From positions 1-41,054 of the forward strand of contig NZ_LDRU01000057.1 in the NCBI RefSeq assembly GCF_001476285.1: a DNA stretch of 41,054 bases. Reading direction: 5' to 3'. The notes under the pieces were generated by a model. The model saw only the letters and a program-made list of their open reading frames with translations. It made no database searches and had not been told where the DNA came from. How positions within the stretch are numbered: the first letter of the stretch is position 1; each line of letters begins with the position of its first letter. The position numbers were made by a program, and so were the translations under genes. This document shows, piece after piece, positions 1-9,044 of the stretch. Source of the DNA: Microbacterium testaceum. GTDB lineage: Bacteria; Actinomycetota; Actinomycetes; Actinomycetales; Microbacteriaceae.

Positions 1-1612
1 TGCCCTCGAAGCCGCCGATGTCGTGGCTCCAGAACGAGAAGCCGCTCCACGCGAGCGACAGGCCGCCGCGCAGGGTCTCGGCCATCGACGCGAACGTCGA
101 CGAGTTGTCGCCGCCCCAGTGCACGGGCATCGTCTGCCCACCCGCCGTCGCCGACCGCGCGAACAACACGGCCTCGCCCTGACCCCGCTCCTCCACCAGA
201 ACCTCGTGGACAGCCGCGTTGTACAGCTGCGTGTAGAGGTTGTGCATGCGCTCGGGATCGGTCCCGTCGAAGTAGACGACGTCGGTGGGGATCCGCTCGC
301 CGAAGTCGGTCTTGAAGCAGTCCACGCCCTGCGCGACGAGGCGCCGCAGGTACGACTGGTACCAGCGCACGGCATCCGGGTTCGTGAAGTCGACGAGCGC
401 CATGCCCGGCGTCCACAGGTCCCACTGCCACGGCGACCCGTCCGGTCGGCGCACGAAGTAGCCGTTCGCGACCCCCTCCGCGAACAGCGCCGAACGCTGT
501 GCGATGTAGGGGTTGATCCACACCGACACCCGCAGGCCCCGGTCGTGGAGGCGGCGGAGCATGGCATCCGGATCCGGGAAGACCCGGTCGTCCCAGGTGA
601 AGTCGGTCCAGGTGAACTCGCGCATCCAGAAGCAGTCGAAGTGGAACACCGACAGCGGCAGGTCGCGCTCGGCCATGCCGTCGATGAACGACGTGACGGT
701 CTTCTCGTCGTAGTCGGTAGTGAACGAGGTGCTGAGCCACGTGCCGAACGACCACGCCGGCACGATGGGCGGACGACCCGTGAGTGCGGTGTAACGCTCG
801 AGCACCTCTTTGGGGGTGGGGCCGGCGATGACGAAGTACTCCAGCGCTTCACCCGAGACCGAGAACTGCACGCGCTCGACGTTCTCGGACGCGACCTCGA
901 ACGAGACGTGTCCCGGGTCGTTGACGAGCACGCCGTACCCGCCCGACGACACGTAGAACGGCACGCTCTTGTACGCCTGCTCGCTCGAGGTGCCGCCGTC
1001 GGCGTTCCAGATGTCGACGGTCTGACCGTTCTTCACGACCGGTCCGAAGCGTTCGCCGAGGCCGTAGACGGTCTCGCCCACGCCGAGGTCGAGCTGTTCA
1101 TGAACGAAGTGACGGGATGCCGGGATGCCGGTCTCCGCACCCCGGTTCGAGATCACGCCGGCATCGACGTCGGCATCCTCCGCGAGGCTCACGCGACCGA
1201 CGGAGCGGTGCCCGCTGCCCGTCACCCGCTGTCCGTCGAGCTCGAAGGAGAGGTCCCACGGCGCGCCCGGCGCGATGCGCGCGACGAGCCGCCCCGCGGT
1301 GAGGGTCCCGGCCTCGACGTCGACCTCGCCGCCGCCCACGGCTCCCGGGAGCGCGAACCCTCGCCCGCGCCCGGCCCCGTCGTGGTGCACGATCCGCACC
1401 CGCACGACCCCCTCGAGCGGAGACGACAGCGTCACGGTCAGCAGCGTCCGGTTGAGCACGTCGCCGCGCTTGGCGATGACCTTGGTCGGGGCGTGCACGA
1501 CGAGGCCCGGTCCGTCCGGCGTGTCGTCGGTCCGGCTGATGTCGTAGGCCTCGGCCGCGTAGTCGACGGTCACGCCGTGACGCATGAGCCAGAACCCATC
1601 GGTGAACTTCAT
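1..1612 (-). CDS. yicI: GH31 alpha-xylosidase (YicI-like), 3' end cut by window
   Basis: The visible 537 residues match the YicI branch of glycoside hydrolase family 31, which releases alpha-linked xylose from xyloglucan-type oligosaccharides by a retaining mechanism. The nucleophile motif KTDFGE lies at about residue 434 (Asp436) and the acid/base motif HWGGDN at about 499 (Asp502). The beta-sandwich N-terminal region precedes the barrel as usual. No signal peptide is visible, so it should act in the cytoplasm on imported sugar. The start ATG overlaps the TAA stop of the upstream permease (TAATG), which implies translational coupling as last gene of the sugar ABC operon. YicI proteins are about 770 residues, so roughly 230 residues lie left of the window. 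Family is certain; alpha-xylosidase rather than alpha-glucosidase is inferred from overall likeness. Confidence 0.92.
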   Translation of the reverse strand, partial: MKFTDGFWLMRHGVTVDYAAEAYDISRTDDTPDGPGLVVHAPTKVIAKRGDVLNRTLLTVTLSSPLEGVVRVRIVHHDGAGRGRGFALPGAVGGGEVDVEAGTLTAGRLVARIAPGAPWDLSFELDGQRVTGSGHRSVGRVSLAEDADVDAGVISNRGAETGIPASRHFVHEQLDLGVGETVYGLGERFGPVVKNGQTVDIWNADGGTSSEQAYKSVPFYVSSGGYGVLVNDPGHVSFEVASENVERVQFSVSGEALEYFVIAGPTPKEVLERYTALTGRPPIVPAWSFGTWLSTSFTTDYDEKTVTSFIDGMAERDLPLSVFHFDCFWMREFTWTDFTWDDRVFPDPDAMLRRLHDRGLRVSVWINPYIAQRSALFAEGVANGYFVRRPDGSPWQWDLWTPGMALVDFTNPDAVRWYQSYLRRLVAQGVDCFKTDFGERIPTDVVYFDGTDPERMHNLYTQLYNAAVHEVLVEERGQGEAVLFARSATAGGQTMPVHWGGDNSSTFASMAETLRGGLSLAWSGFSFWSHDIGGFEG

Positions 1613-2529
1613 TACTTGACTGCTCCTGCCGTGATGCCGCGTGTGAGCGTGCGTTGGAAGATGAGGAAGAAGATGAGCGTCGGGATGATGCCGAGCAGCG
1701 CCGACGCGCTGATGGTGGTGACGTCCATGAGGCGATCGCCCTGCAGGACGCTGATCGCGACCGGCACGGTCTGGTTGTCGTTGGATGCCAGGAACGTCAG
1801 CGGGATGAGGAACTCATTCCACGTCCAGATGAAGAAGAAGATGAGCAGCACCGCGAGGGTCGGGCGGCTGATCGGGAAGATGACGCGCCAGAGGATCTGC
1901 CAGCGGCTCGCGCCGTCGATCGCGGCGGCCTCGAGGATCTCGCGCGGGAACGTGCCGTACACCGACGAGAGCAGGTAGGTGCCGAAGGCCGCCTGCACCA
2001 CGGTGAAGACGATGATGACCGACAGGACGTTGTCGTACAGGCCGACCGATTTGAACATGTAGTACAGCGGGTACAGCAGCGCCTCCTGCGGGAGCAGGTT
2101 CGCCAGGAGGAACAGCAGCACGATGCCGGTGCGCCCGCGCACCCGCCCGATGCCGATCGCGAAGGCGTTGAGCACCGAGATGAGCACCGCGAGCACCGCG
2201 ACGACGCCCGAGATGAGGATCGAGTTGCCGACCTTGCGCGGGAAGTCTACGCGGTTCCAGAAGTCGACGATCCCGCCGAAGTCGAGCTGCTGCGGCAGCG
2301 CGAGCGGCCCCGAGGTCGCGTAGTCGAGCGGCGACTTGAACGAGTTCACGAGCACGAGGTAGAACGGCGCGAGCACGAGCAGCGCGCCGACGACGACGAG
2401 CGCGAGCAGCAGCCAGTCGATCGGGCGGCGACGGGTCATGCCCCCGCGACCGCCGCGACCCGGGCCCGCGGGCCGACGTCGCGGCGGGCGTTCGGCGGCG
2501 GTCGTGGTGAGAACGGATGCCGAGGCCAT
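1612..2529 (-). CDS. Sugar ABC transporter permease, MalG/CUT1 type
   Basis: This 305-residue inner-membrane protein has about six hydrophobic segments and the EAA-loop signature of binding-protein-dependent permeases (EAAAIDGASRWQILWRVIFP, about residues 215-235). The C-terminal position in the operon and the MalG-like N-terminus (APFYLVLVNSFKSP) mark it as the second permease of a CUT1 carbohydrate importer. The chosen ATG overlaps the stop of the first permease by one base (TGATG). A much longer reading frame upstream in this frame is a shadow of the first permease. No ATPase gene is in the operon, so it probably shares a general MsmK-like ATPase encoded elsewhere, as is common in actinobacterial CUT1 systems. 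Confidence 0.93.
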   Translation of the reverse strand: MASASVLTTTAAERPPRRRPAGPGRGGRGGMTRRRPIDWLLLALVVVGALLVLAPFYLVLVNSFKSPLDYATSGPLALPQQLDFGGIVDFWNRVDFPRKVGNSILISGVVAVLAVLISVLNAFAIGIGRVRGRTGIVLLFLLANLLPQEALLYPLYYMFKSVGLYDNVLSVIIVFTVVQAAFGTYLLSSVYGTFPREILEAAAIDGASRWQILWRVIFPISRPTLAVLLIFFFIWTWNEFLIPLTFLASNDNQTVPVAISVLQGDRLMDVTTISASALLGIIPTLIFFLIFQRTLTRGITAGAVK

Positions 2530-3491
2530 CAGAGTCCCGCCCTTTCCTTGCGTTCGAGCGAGCCCTGCACCCGGATGAACACGATCGACACGATGACGAC
2601 GACGATCGTGAGCACCGTCGCGATCGTGGCGCCGTAGCCGACGTTCCGCTTCGTGAAGAACTCGAGGTAGGCGTAGTACGCGGGGACGATCGTCGAGCCC
2701 GCGGGCCCGCCCTGCGTGATCACGTAGACGGGGCCGAACACCTTCAGCGCCGCGATCGTGCAGGTCAGGGTCACGACGAAGATCTCGGGCCGGATGATGC
2801 TCATCGTGATCGCGGTGAAGCGTTGGAACCAGTTCGCCCCGTCGAGCTCGGCGGCTTCGTACAACTCGGGGTCCACCCGTTGCAGAGCGGCCATGAAGAC
2901 CACGACCGGGTAGCCGATCTGCACCCACACGAGCACGACCATCAGCACGATGAGCGCCGAGGGCATCTGCCCGAGCCAGTCGTACGACGGCAGACCGAGG
3001 CTCGCGAGGATCTGGTTGAGCGCGCCGGTCTCGCCGGGCCGGACGATCCAGCCGATGACGATGCCCGCCACCGCGATGGGCAGGATCTGCGGCAGGTAGT
3101 AGGTCGCGCGGAGGAAGCTCCCGACCTTGCCGCCGAACTTGCGCCCGACGACGTCGAACAGCAGCGCCGCGACGGTGAGACCGACGATCGTCGGGACGAC
3201 GACCATCGCGAGGATCATCCACACCGAGTTGGCGAACGAGGTCCAGAAGTCCTCGTCGGCGAGGAGCTTCGACCAGTTGTCGAGTCCGATGAACTCGGGT
3301 TCGCCGACGCCCCGCCACTTCGTGAAGGTGAGGAAGACGTTCCACACCAGCGGGATGATCACGATCACCAGCAGCAGCACGAAGCCGGGCAGCAGATAGA
3401 GCCAGTAGCCGGCGGTGCCACCGCGGCGCTGGGGGATGGCCGGCTGTTCGGGTGGCAGGGCCACGCGCGCCGGGCGGGTCAGAAGGGCCAT
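2529..3491 (-). CDS. Sugar ABC transporter permease, MalF/CUT1 type
   Basis: The 320-residue product has a cytoplasmic N-terminus rich in Pro and Arg, then a first membrane segment (YWLYLLPGFVLLLVIVIIP) and about five more, with the permease EAA loop ELYEAAELDGANWFQRFTAI near residue 215. It forms the membrane channel together with the downstream MalG-like partner. It begins 61 bases after the stop of the binding-protein gene and overlaps the next permease by one base, so the two are translated together. Start ATG at 3491 is the first one in frame and places the first membrane helix at about residue 29. Confidence 0.93.
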   Translation of the reverse strand: MALLTRPARVALPPEQPAIPQRRGGTAGYWLYLLPGFVLLLVIVIIPLVWNVFLTFTKWRGVGEPEFIGLDNWSKLLADEDFWTSFANSVWMILAMVVVPTIVGLTVAALLFDVVGRKFGGKVGSFLRATYYLPQILPIAVAGIVIGWIVRPGETGALNQILASLGLPSYDWLGQMPSALIVLMVVLVWVQIGYPVVVFMAALQRVDPELYEAAELDGANWFQRFTAITMSIIRPEIFVVTLTCTIAALKVFGPVYVITQGGPAGSTIVPAYYAYLEFFTKRNVGYGATIATVLTIVVVIVSIVFIRVQGSLERKERAGL

Positions 3492-3552
3492 GTGGGGGTC
3501 TCCGAATCAGGAAGAGGTGGGGGGCGGCGGGGCGCGCCGCCCCCCACCGGGG

Positions 3553-4875
3553 TCAGCGGAAGTCCGCCGTGCCCTCGTCGTACTTCTTCCCGAGGTTCGC
3601 GTTGGTGGTCGCCGGGTCCTGCGTCCCGGTCACCAGGCCCTGCAGCTCCTGGACGAGCACGTCGTAGAAGCCGGGGGCGGGCCAGTCCGGGTAGAACGAC
3701 AGCCCGTCGTCGGCCAGGATGCCGTTGAACGTGTCGATCAGCTCTTTGCTCTTGGCATCCGTGATGTCGGCGGTGTCGGCCGCGACGGGAACGCCGCCGT
3801 TGTTGCCGATGATCGCCTGGATCTCGGGGCTCATCGTGATGTCGATGAACTGGTACGCGAGGTCCTTGTTCTTCGAGCGCTCCGGGACGACCCAGAGGTT
3901 GCCCGACGATCCGAGCGACAGCTTAGAGCTCGGGAAGGTCGCGAGCGACCAGTCGAAGCCCGCCTCCTCGGTGAAGCGCCCGTACCACCACGAGCCCGAG
4001 ACGAAGATCGGCGAGGTGCCGTTGATGAACGAGACGCCCGCGTCCTCGGCCTTGACCGACGAGACGTCCTTGGCGATGTAGCCCTTGTCGACGTACTGCT
4101 TGAGCGTCTCGGACGCGTAGTCGACCTCGGATCCGTTCCAGTCGACGGGGTTCTTGTACAGCTGGTAGTCGTCGACCCACGAGCGGTCGGCCTTCGTGAG
4201 CGCGAGCTGGTACCAGAGCTGGCCGAGGGGGTACTCGGCGCCGGCTTCGGCGAGCGGCGTGATGCCCTTTGCGACGAACGCGTCGAGCGCCTTCACGAAC
4301 TCGTCGTAGGTGGTCGGCACCTCGATGCCCGCAGCCTTGAAGGCGTCGAGGTTGTAGTAAACGCCGACGAACTCGCCGTAGTTCGGCACGCCGTACCAGG
4401 TGTCGCCGCCCATGACCCCGTCGGAGGAGTACTTCGCGGTGGTCTGCAGCGACGGGGCTAGCTTTGCATCCCATCCGTACTCGCTGACGGCGTCGCCGAT
4501 GTCGGCGATCAGACCGGTGCTGGCGAGGAAGCCGGCGGTGGCGTTGCCCTTGTTGAACTCCATGAGGTCGGGAGCCGCGTCGGTGTCGAGCACCTGGCTC
4601 GCGGTCTTCTGGATCTGCTCGAAGGACTTCTCCTCGACCTTGACCGTCGCGCCCGTCTTCTCCTCGAAGATCGGGATCGCGGCGTTCCAGGCCTTCGCCA
4701 TGGCGCTGTCGGCCCCCTCGTAGTGCCAGAGCGTGAGGGTCTTGCCCGCGCCGTCGGTGGATCCGGCGTCGCCGCCTCCCCCACTGCAGGCCGAGAGGGT
4801 GAGGGCGGCGACGGCGATCGAGCCGACCGCCGCGAGGGTTCGGGTCGCGCGTCGTTGTGCGTTCGTGCGTGCCAT
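3553..4875 (-). CDS. Extracellular sugar-binding lipoprotein of CUT1 ABC importer
   Basis: The 440-residue protein starts with an Arg-rich n-region, a hydrophobic stretch and a lipobox (LTLSAC), so it is predicted to be exported and lipid-anchored outside the membrane. The body is a family 1 extracellular solute-binding protein: TLWHYEGADSAMAKAWN near the start, then a long GTSPIFVSGSWW-type ligand region. It would capture the oligosaccharide handed to the two permeases. I chose ATG 4875 rather than the upstream in-frame ATG at 4893 because AAAGGAG stands at the right distance before 4875. A GAAGCGCTTC palindrome about 90 bases upstream is the likely LacI-family operator. Confidence 0.93.
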   Translation of the reverse strand: MARTNAQRRATRTLAAVGSIAVAALTLSACSGGGGDAGSTDGAGKTLTLWHYEGADSAMAKAWNAAIPIFEEKTGATVKVEEKSFEQIQKTASQVLDTDAAPDLMEFNKGNATAGFLASTGLIADIGDAVSEYGWDAKLAPSLQTTAKYSSDGVMGGDTWYGVPNYGEFVGVYYNLDAFKAAGIEVPTTYDEFVKALDAFVAKGITPLAEAGAEYPLGQLWYQLALTKADRSWVDDYQLYKNPVDWNGSEVDYASETLKQYVDKGYIAKDVSSVKAEDAGVSFINGTSPIFVSGSWWYGRFTEEAGFDWSLATFPSSKLSLGSSGNLWVVPERSKNKDLAYQFIDITMSPEIQAIIGNNGGVPVAADTADITDAKSKELIDTFNGILADDGLSFYPDWPAPGFYDVLVQELQGLVTGTQDPATTNANLGKKYDEGTADFR

Positions 4876-4962
4876 CGTTGGCACTCCTTTCACTGTGGTC
4901 CGCTGGTTCAGGAGGGTCCGCTAGCGGGGGCGGTTGCACTGCGTGCCCGCCGTCGAAACGTG

Positions 4963-4976
4963 TCGAAGCGCTTCGA
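4963..4976. promoter_or_regulatory. LacI-family operator upstream of sugar ABC operon
   Basis: TCGAAGCGCTTCGA is a perfect 14-base palindrome with the central CG step typical of LacI/CcpA-type operators. It sits about 90 bases upstream of the binding-protein gene and just downstream of the lacI-type gene. The core GAAGCGCTTC recurs twice in front of that regulator gene, which supports a shared regulator. Confidence 0.8.
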
Positions 4977-5012
4977 TGATGGGCGAACAGAGCGAGATGT
5001 GGAGTTGAAGGG

Positions 5013-6029
5013 TCAGGCGGAGGGAACCGGGGCGACCGAGCCGCGCTCGAGATACGTCGGGGCGATGAGATGGAGACCGGATGCCACGGGCCGACCGGCG
5101 ATCAACTCGATGGCGAGATCGACGGCGAGCTCGCACGAGCTCTGCGGCACGAGCGGGATCGAGTCGATCGGGGTGGGCTGGGCGTCGGTGTCGAAGCTGC
5201 TGCCGACCGACACGATCGACACGTCGCCCGGCACACTCTTGCCGAGAGCGGCGAGCTCGACGAGCACGACCTGGAGCACCTCCTCGGGAGCGTGCAGCAC
5301 GATCCCGGTGACCCCGTTCTCGACGAAACGGCGCACCGATCGACGCACCTGGCTGCGATCGGTGACGACGGGACCGGATGCCACCGACACGGCGCTCATC
5401 CCCCGCTCGGTCGCGCGCTCGGACAGGGCGGCGCGCACGCGAGACGGGAAGTTCGACTTCTCGTACGCGCGCTCCGACCCGCCGATGAGGCCGACCGCAC
5501 GGTGCCCCGCATCGGCGAGACGGTCGACGGCCTCGACCGTCGCGTGCTCGAAGTCGAGGTCGACGCAGACGAGACCCTCGTGGTCGTTCGGGATGCCGAC
5601 GAAGATCGTCGGGGTCGCGCTCGCGCGGGCGATCTCGACCCGCGCGTCGTCGGGGGCGACGTCAAGCACGAGGATGGCATCCACGAGTCCGCTCTGCGCG
5701 ACCCGCTTCATGCCGGCCGAGGCGTCTTCGTCGGTGAGCAGGAGCATGTCGTACTCTTTCCGGCGCGCGGCGACGGTCATCGCGTGCATGAACGACATGT
5801 GGCTCGGTGCGTGCGAGTCGGCGCGCAGGGGCTCGGACAAGGCGAAGATGTTCGTCTGGCTGCCGGCGAGCATGCGCGCCCCGGCATTGGGGCTGTAGCC
5901 GAGCTCGTGCACGGCGGCCTGGATGCGGCGCCGCGTCTCGGCCGAGACCGGACGCTTGCCGCTCAGCGCGTAGGAGACGGTGCTGATCGATACGCCCGCG
6001 GCACGGGCGACCTCGTCGATCTTGACCAT
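5013..6029 (-). CDS. LacI-family transcriptional repressor of the sugar operon
   Basis: A 338-residue LacI/GalR protein. The N-terminal helix-turn-helix (VKIDEVARAAGVSISTVSYA, residues 2-21) and hinge helix region (about residues 45-57) are followed by a periplasmic-binding-protein-like effector domain. It is transcribed in the same direction as the downstream sugar importer and GH31 gene but separated by an operator-bearing gap of 137 bases, so it is probably its own transcription unit. The start ATG is preceded by GAAGGAG. Two copies of the GAAGCGCTTC core just upstream point to autoregulation. The inducer is unknown; an alpha-xyloside or a related sugar is inferred from the neighbouring enzyme. 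Confidence 0.93.
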   Translation of the reverse strand: MVKIDEVARAAGVSISTVSYALSGKRPVSAETRRRIQAAVHELGYSPNAGARMLAGSQTNIFALSEPLRADSHAPSHMSFMHAMTVAARRKEYDMLLLTDEDASAGMKRVAQSGLVDAILVLDVAPDDARVEIARASATPTIFVGIPNDHEGLVCVDLDFEHATVEAVDRLADAGHRAVGLIGGSERAYEKSNFPSRVRAALSERATERGMSAVSVASGPVVTDRSQVRRSVRRFVENGVTGIVLHAPEEVLQVVLVELAALGKSVPGDVSIVSVGSSFDTDAQPTPIDSIPLVPQSSCELAVDLAIELIAGRPVASGLHLIAPTYLERGSVAPVPSA

Positions 6030-6048
6030 AGCGACTCCTTCGTAGCTG

Positions 6049-6075
6049 TCGAAGCGCTTCTCGGAAGCGCTTCGA
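6049..6075. promoter_or_regulatory. Two tandem LacI-family operators before the regulator gene
   Basis: Two GAAGCGCTTC cores (6051-6060 and 6064-6073) lie 13 bases centre to centre, 22-44 bases upstream of the lacI-type start codon. The flanks are less perfect than in the operator at 4963-4976. The position fits autorepression. Confidence 0.75.
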
Positions 6076-6173
6076 TGGCCAAGCTAGATCAGGTCGGCGG
6101 GGAGCGCAAGAGTTAAGTTGGCGATCGCAACAAAACGGGTGCCCCGTGTTGAGGCCGCGGGTGCGGCGCGCGC

Positions 6174-6195
6174 GTGATGAGCGGAGGACCTGGGA
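6174..6195 (+). repeat. REP-like intergenic repeat, copy 1
   Basis: These 22 bases (GTGATGAGCGGAGGACCTGG and two more) match 20 of 22 bases of the complementary strand at 9045-9066. The gene-free stretch 6076-6405 otherwise holds GC-rich sequence with more GGAGGAC-like pieces just after this repeat and a possible -10 box (TAGCCT, near 6359) for the next gene. I see no credible gene in it. Confidence 0.5.
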
Positions 6196-6405
6196 CCGAG
6201 GGAGGACCCTTCCGCGGCTCGCGCCCTCCGCCCGTCCCTCGCCCTCCCCCGGTCACGCATCGCGAGCGACGGCGATGGGGAGCGGGCGTGGAACTCCTCC
6301 GCACGTGGGTCGCGGGCGGGGCGGTGCCGCGCGTCTGACGTGCGCCCGCGCTCCGGGATAGCCTGACCACTCGGCATCCGCAGAACTTCACCCGGGGGAC
6401 GAACG

Positions 6406-6798
6406 ATGAGCCAGAACGCGGCACCCGTGCCACCCGAGAAGCTCGCGCGCCGGACGCGAATCCTCACCCCCTTCTTCGCCGCGGTCTTCGCGGCGGTGGG
6501 TGTCGCTCTCACGGGATTCGGCCTCGCGTCGCCGCCGATGCTCGCCGCCGGGATCACGGAGATCCTGCTCAGCGTGCTCCTCGTGGTGGCCGTCTTCGTC
6601 GCGTCACCGGTCGTGCGATGGGTGGCCCTCGCGGTCGCCGGGGCGGGTGCCGCCACAGCGGCGGTGCTCGCCGTGACGACGCCGCCGAACGATCTCGGGA
6701 TCGCCGCGACCCTTCTGCTGGGCATCTTCGCGATGCTCGGCCTGACCTGGTTCATCCTGCACAGCTCTGCCCGCGCGGCACACCCGCTCCGCGCCTGA
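6406..6798 (+). CDS. Small multi-pass membrane protein, unknown function
   Basis: The 130-residue product has a short polar N-terminus followed by four hydrophobic segments at about residues 22-42, 45-63, 68-88 and 95-118. The spacing suggests two helical hairpins in the cytoplasmic membrane. It ends with a short basic tail. The ATG is preceded by a GGGGGA stretch eight bases upstream. It stands alone, convergent with the HEAT-repeat gene, and I do not recognise a named family. Actinobacteria carry many such small integral membrane proteins without assigned roles. Confidence 0.8.
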   Translation: MSQNAAPVPPEKLARRTRILTPFFAAVFAAVGVALTGFGLASPPMLAAGITEILLSVLLVVAVFVASPVVRWVALAVAGAGAATAAVLAVTTPPNDLGIAATLLLGIFAMLGLTWFILHSSARAAHPLRA

Positions 6799-6862
6799 GG
6801 TACCCGGGGCTCGAGGCCTCGACCCGCTCGCGCACTGACGCACCGCCGTGCGAGAGCGCGGC

Positions 6863-7519
6863 TCAGTCCCGCGGAAGCGCCCGCTTGGCGACGACGCGCC
6901 GCGCCTCGACGGCCGCCTCGGCGAAGTCGGTGTCGGGGTCGCCCATGACGATCGCCGTGGCCCGCGCGTGCGCGCTGATGACGTCGTACGGCGACACCGT
7001 CGCCCGCTCGATGGCTCCCTCGGCGCGGAAACCGATCGCCGCGAACGCACGGCTCAGGCTTCGCTGGGTCTCGTGATCGCCGCGTCCGAACTGGGTGGCG
7101 AGCTCGTCGGCGAGGTCTTCCTGCGCTCCTTCGGGAACGAGACCGGATGCCGTCCGCCAGGCCGCTCGCGCCACCTCGGGGTGCGGGTCGCGCAGCACCG
7201 CGGGCGTGATGGCCGCGAACGCGATCGGGTCGCCGATCTTCGACAGGGTGTGCAGCGCCTGGCTCCGCGCCTGCGGGATCTCCGACGTCACCTCGGGCAG
7301 GAGGACCTCGACCGCGCGCGACGGATCGTGCCTCGTGAGAGCCCAGGTCAGCATGTCCCGGACGAAGAAGTCCGGTTCGACCGCGGACCGCGCCACGAGC
7401 TCGACGACGTAGCTGTCATCGGGTCGTGTGCCGGCGGCGAGCGCGGCTTCGAGGCGGGCGGACGCGTCCGGGTGCTCGAGCGCTGCGCGCAACCGGTCGG
7501 ACGGAGCGGATTCGGTCAT
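6863..7519 (-). CDS. HEAT-repeat domain protein
   Basis: This 218-residue protein is almost wholly alpha-helical and shows repeated helix pairs of HEAT type, for example ARSQALHTLSKIGDPIAFAA and DPHPEVARAAWRTASGLVPE. Such repeats form a curved scaffold for protein binding. No catalytic motif or signal peptide is seen, so a cytoplasmic adaptor role is the most that can be inferred. In many actinobacteria HEAT-repeat proteins of this kind sit beside or are fused to MerR-type regulators, but no such regulator is present here. The start ATG is preceded by a GAAGGGA ribosome site. Confidence 0.8.
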   Translation of the reverse strand: MTESAPSDRLRAALEHPDASARLEAALAAGTRPDDSYVVELVARSAVEPDFFVRDMLTWALTRHDPSRAVEVLLPEVTSEIPQARSQALHTLSKIGDPIAFAAITPAVLRDPHPEVARAAWRTASGLVPEGAQEDLADELATQFGRGDHETQRSLSRAFAAIGFRAEGAIERATVSPYDVISAHARATAIVMGDPDTDFAEAAVEARRVVAKRALPRD

Positions 7520-7660
7520 GATGATCCCTTCGGTCCTTCCAGCGTGGCACGCCGCAAAAGACCCGGGGCCGGCGTGACGACTCTCCCAGCGAGGGCGAAT
7601 TCCGGGCCTCGGGGGAACGGATGCCGCCGGCCTCCGCCCGCGACACGGTCGGGCGCGCGG

Positions 7661-8815
7661 CTACCGCCGGACCGCCCGCTGCTCGATCAGCTTGCGGACC
7701 ACGTCGGCGAAGTGCGGCGCGTACTTCGCCCACTCCTTGTCGAGCTTGGCGACGTCGATCTTGCCCGTGTGGATGAGCTCGCACAGCTTCATCCAGCTCT
7801 CCCCCGTCGCGGCGGTGAGAGCCCCGGCCACTCCGGCGTTCACGACGACACCGGCGCCGGGGATGAGCTTGAGGAAGCTCGCCGCGAGCGCGCGACCCGC
7901 GACCTGCACCCCGAACTGCGCGAGCGCACCCGCCGAGAGCATCGTCTTGAACTCGAGGTCGTAGATCGTCGCGATCCGCCCCATCATCGTCAGCTGGATC
8001 GGCGCCAGCGTGACAGCGTCCGTGACAGGGAGGGGAACCGTCGCCGCTCCCGCGGCGGCTGCGGTGGCGGCGGCGATGACGGGGCGCGCCATCTCGCGCT
8101 TCCAGGGGAGGTTGAGCCGCTGCGCGATGCGAAAGGCGTCCTTGTCGCGCTCGGGGGCGAGCGCCAGGGTCTCCGTGACAAGGTCACCGAGGCCGTGCCC
8201 CTTGCCCTTCCCGTGCCGGTCGCGGGTGGAGGTGAGGATCACGCGGCGATACGGCACGTGCAACGGCTGGCCGGTGGCATCCACAGGTTCGTGCAACCAG
8301 TCAACGAAGGCCTGGAGGTCTTTCGCGATCCCGCGCTGCCCGGTGATGGGGTTCTTGATCCAGTCGACCTTGGTGAGCACGAGGATGACGGGCAGCCCCC
8401 GCGCATCGAGCTCGCGGATCATGGCGATGTCGGCGGGCGTGAGCCGGTCGTCGTTCGCTTTCACGCAGTACCAGACGACCGAGATCTGGTGGTCGCCCGG
8501 GTGCGCCGCGATCGCGTCGAGGTGGCCGCGCAGCTGTTGGTCGGGCGGGACGGGCGAGCCGATCTCGAAGCCCTCGACGTCCCAGATCCCGAGGGACTCG
8601 TCGTGATAGAACTGCACGCCCCGGGTGACCGGGAGCCCCTTCCCGACCTTGGCCCAGTCGCGCCCGAAGACGGCGTTGACGAGCGACGACTTCCCCACGC
8701 CGGAGCTGCCGACGATCGCGAGGTTGAACCGCCCGTAGCGCGACCGCGCCTCCGACGACGCGTCGACGAACGCCTTCTCGTCGAACGCGGGCTTTCGCGG
8801 GTCCTTCTTCGCCAT
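7661..8815 (-). CDS. Era-like GTPase with YcjF/DUF697-like C-terminal region
   Basis: The 384-residue protein has a TRAFAC-class GTPase domain: G1 loop GSSGVGKSSL at about residues 34-43, a G2 Thr in the LPVTRGVQF region, G3 in WDVEGFE and G4 TKVD at about 153-156. The C-terminal half carries hydrophobic Ala/Gly-rich segments (about residues 235-330, including IPGAGVVVNAGVAGALTAAT), as in YcjF/DUF697-type GTPases that associate with membranes. I chose the ATG at 8815 because it has a GAGGGG site upstream and the sequence before it is low-complexity repeat DNA. Gene role is unknown; such proteins often act in membrane or envelope processes. A 16-base tandem repeat lies about 95-165 bases upstream. 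Confidence 0.88.
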   Translation of the reverse strand: MAKKDPRKPAFDEKAFVDASSEARSRYGRFNLAIVGSSGVGKSSLVNAVFGRDWAKVGKGLPVTRGVQFYHDESLGIWDVEGFEIGSPVPPDQQLRGHLDAIAAHPGDHQISVVWYCVKANDDRLTPADIAMIRELDARGLPVILVLTKVDWIKNPITGQRGIAKDLQAFVDWLHEPVDATGQPLHVPYRRVILTSTRDRHGKGKGHGLGDLVTETLALAPERDKDAFRIAQRLNLPWKREMARPVIAAATAAAAGAATVPLPVTDAVTLAPIQLTMMGRIATIYDLEFKTMLSAGALAQFGVQVAGRALAASFLKLIPGAGVVVNAGVAGALTAATGESWMKLCELIHTGKIDVAKLDKEWAKYAPHFADVVRKLIEQRAVRR

Positions 8816-8908
8816 CGCGCCCCCTCGGTGTGACTCGCCGTCGCCAGTGTCGCATTCGCCGTGGCCGCTTGGCCGCCCCTGGACAACGGAGGCTCGGCAC
8901 ATCCACCC

Positions 8909-8980
8909 CGAGTCGGGTTGGCGACGAGTCGGGTTGGCGACGAGTCGGGTTGGCGACGAGTCGGGTTGGCGACGAGTCGC
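8909..8980. repeat. 16-bp tandem repeat, about 4.5 copies
   Basis: CGAGTCGGGTTGGCGA is repeated four times without a mismatch (8909, 8925, 8941, 8957) and followed by half a unit. It lies between the metallo-hydrolase gene and the GTPase gene. The unit is not a multiple of three, so it is not coding. Perfect identity suggests recent expansion by slippage. Confidence 0.95.
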
Positions 8981-9044
8981 CGCGTGTCGAACGGAGGACC
9001 ACGGATGGAGGGAGGACGAATCCCCCTCTGTCATCCTCCGCTCA

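Noticed and set aside
23..1978. Long plus-strand reading frame opposite the GH31 and permease genes
   Set aside because: It is Arg/His-rich antisense of clear genes, a usual product of GC-rich third positions, with no domain or ribosome site.
1612..3345. 577-residue minus-strand frame containing the second permease
   Set aside because: The first half is an out-of-frame shadow of the first permease; the real start is ATG 2529 overlapping the upstream stop.
8909..8980. CRISPR array
   Set aside because: The units abut with no unique spacers and no cas genes are present; it is a simple tandem repeat.
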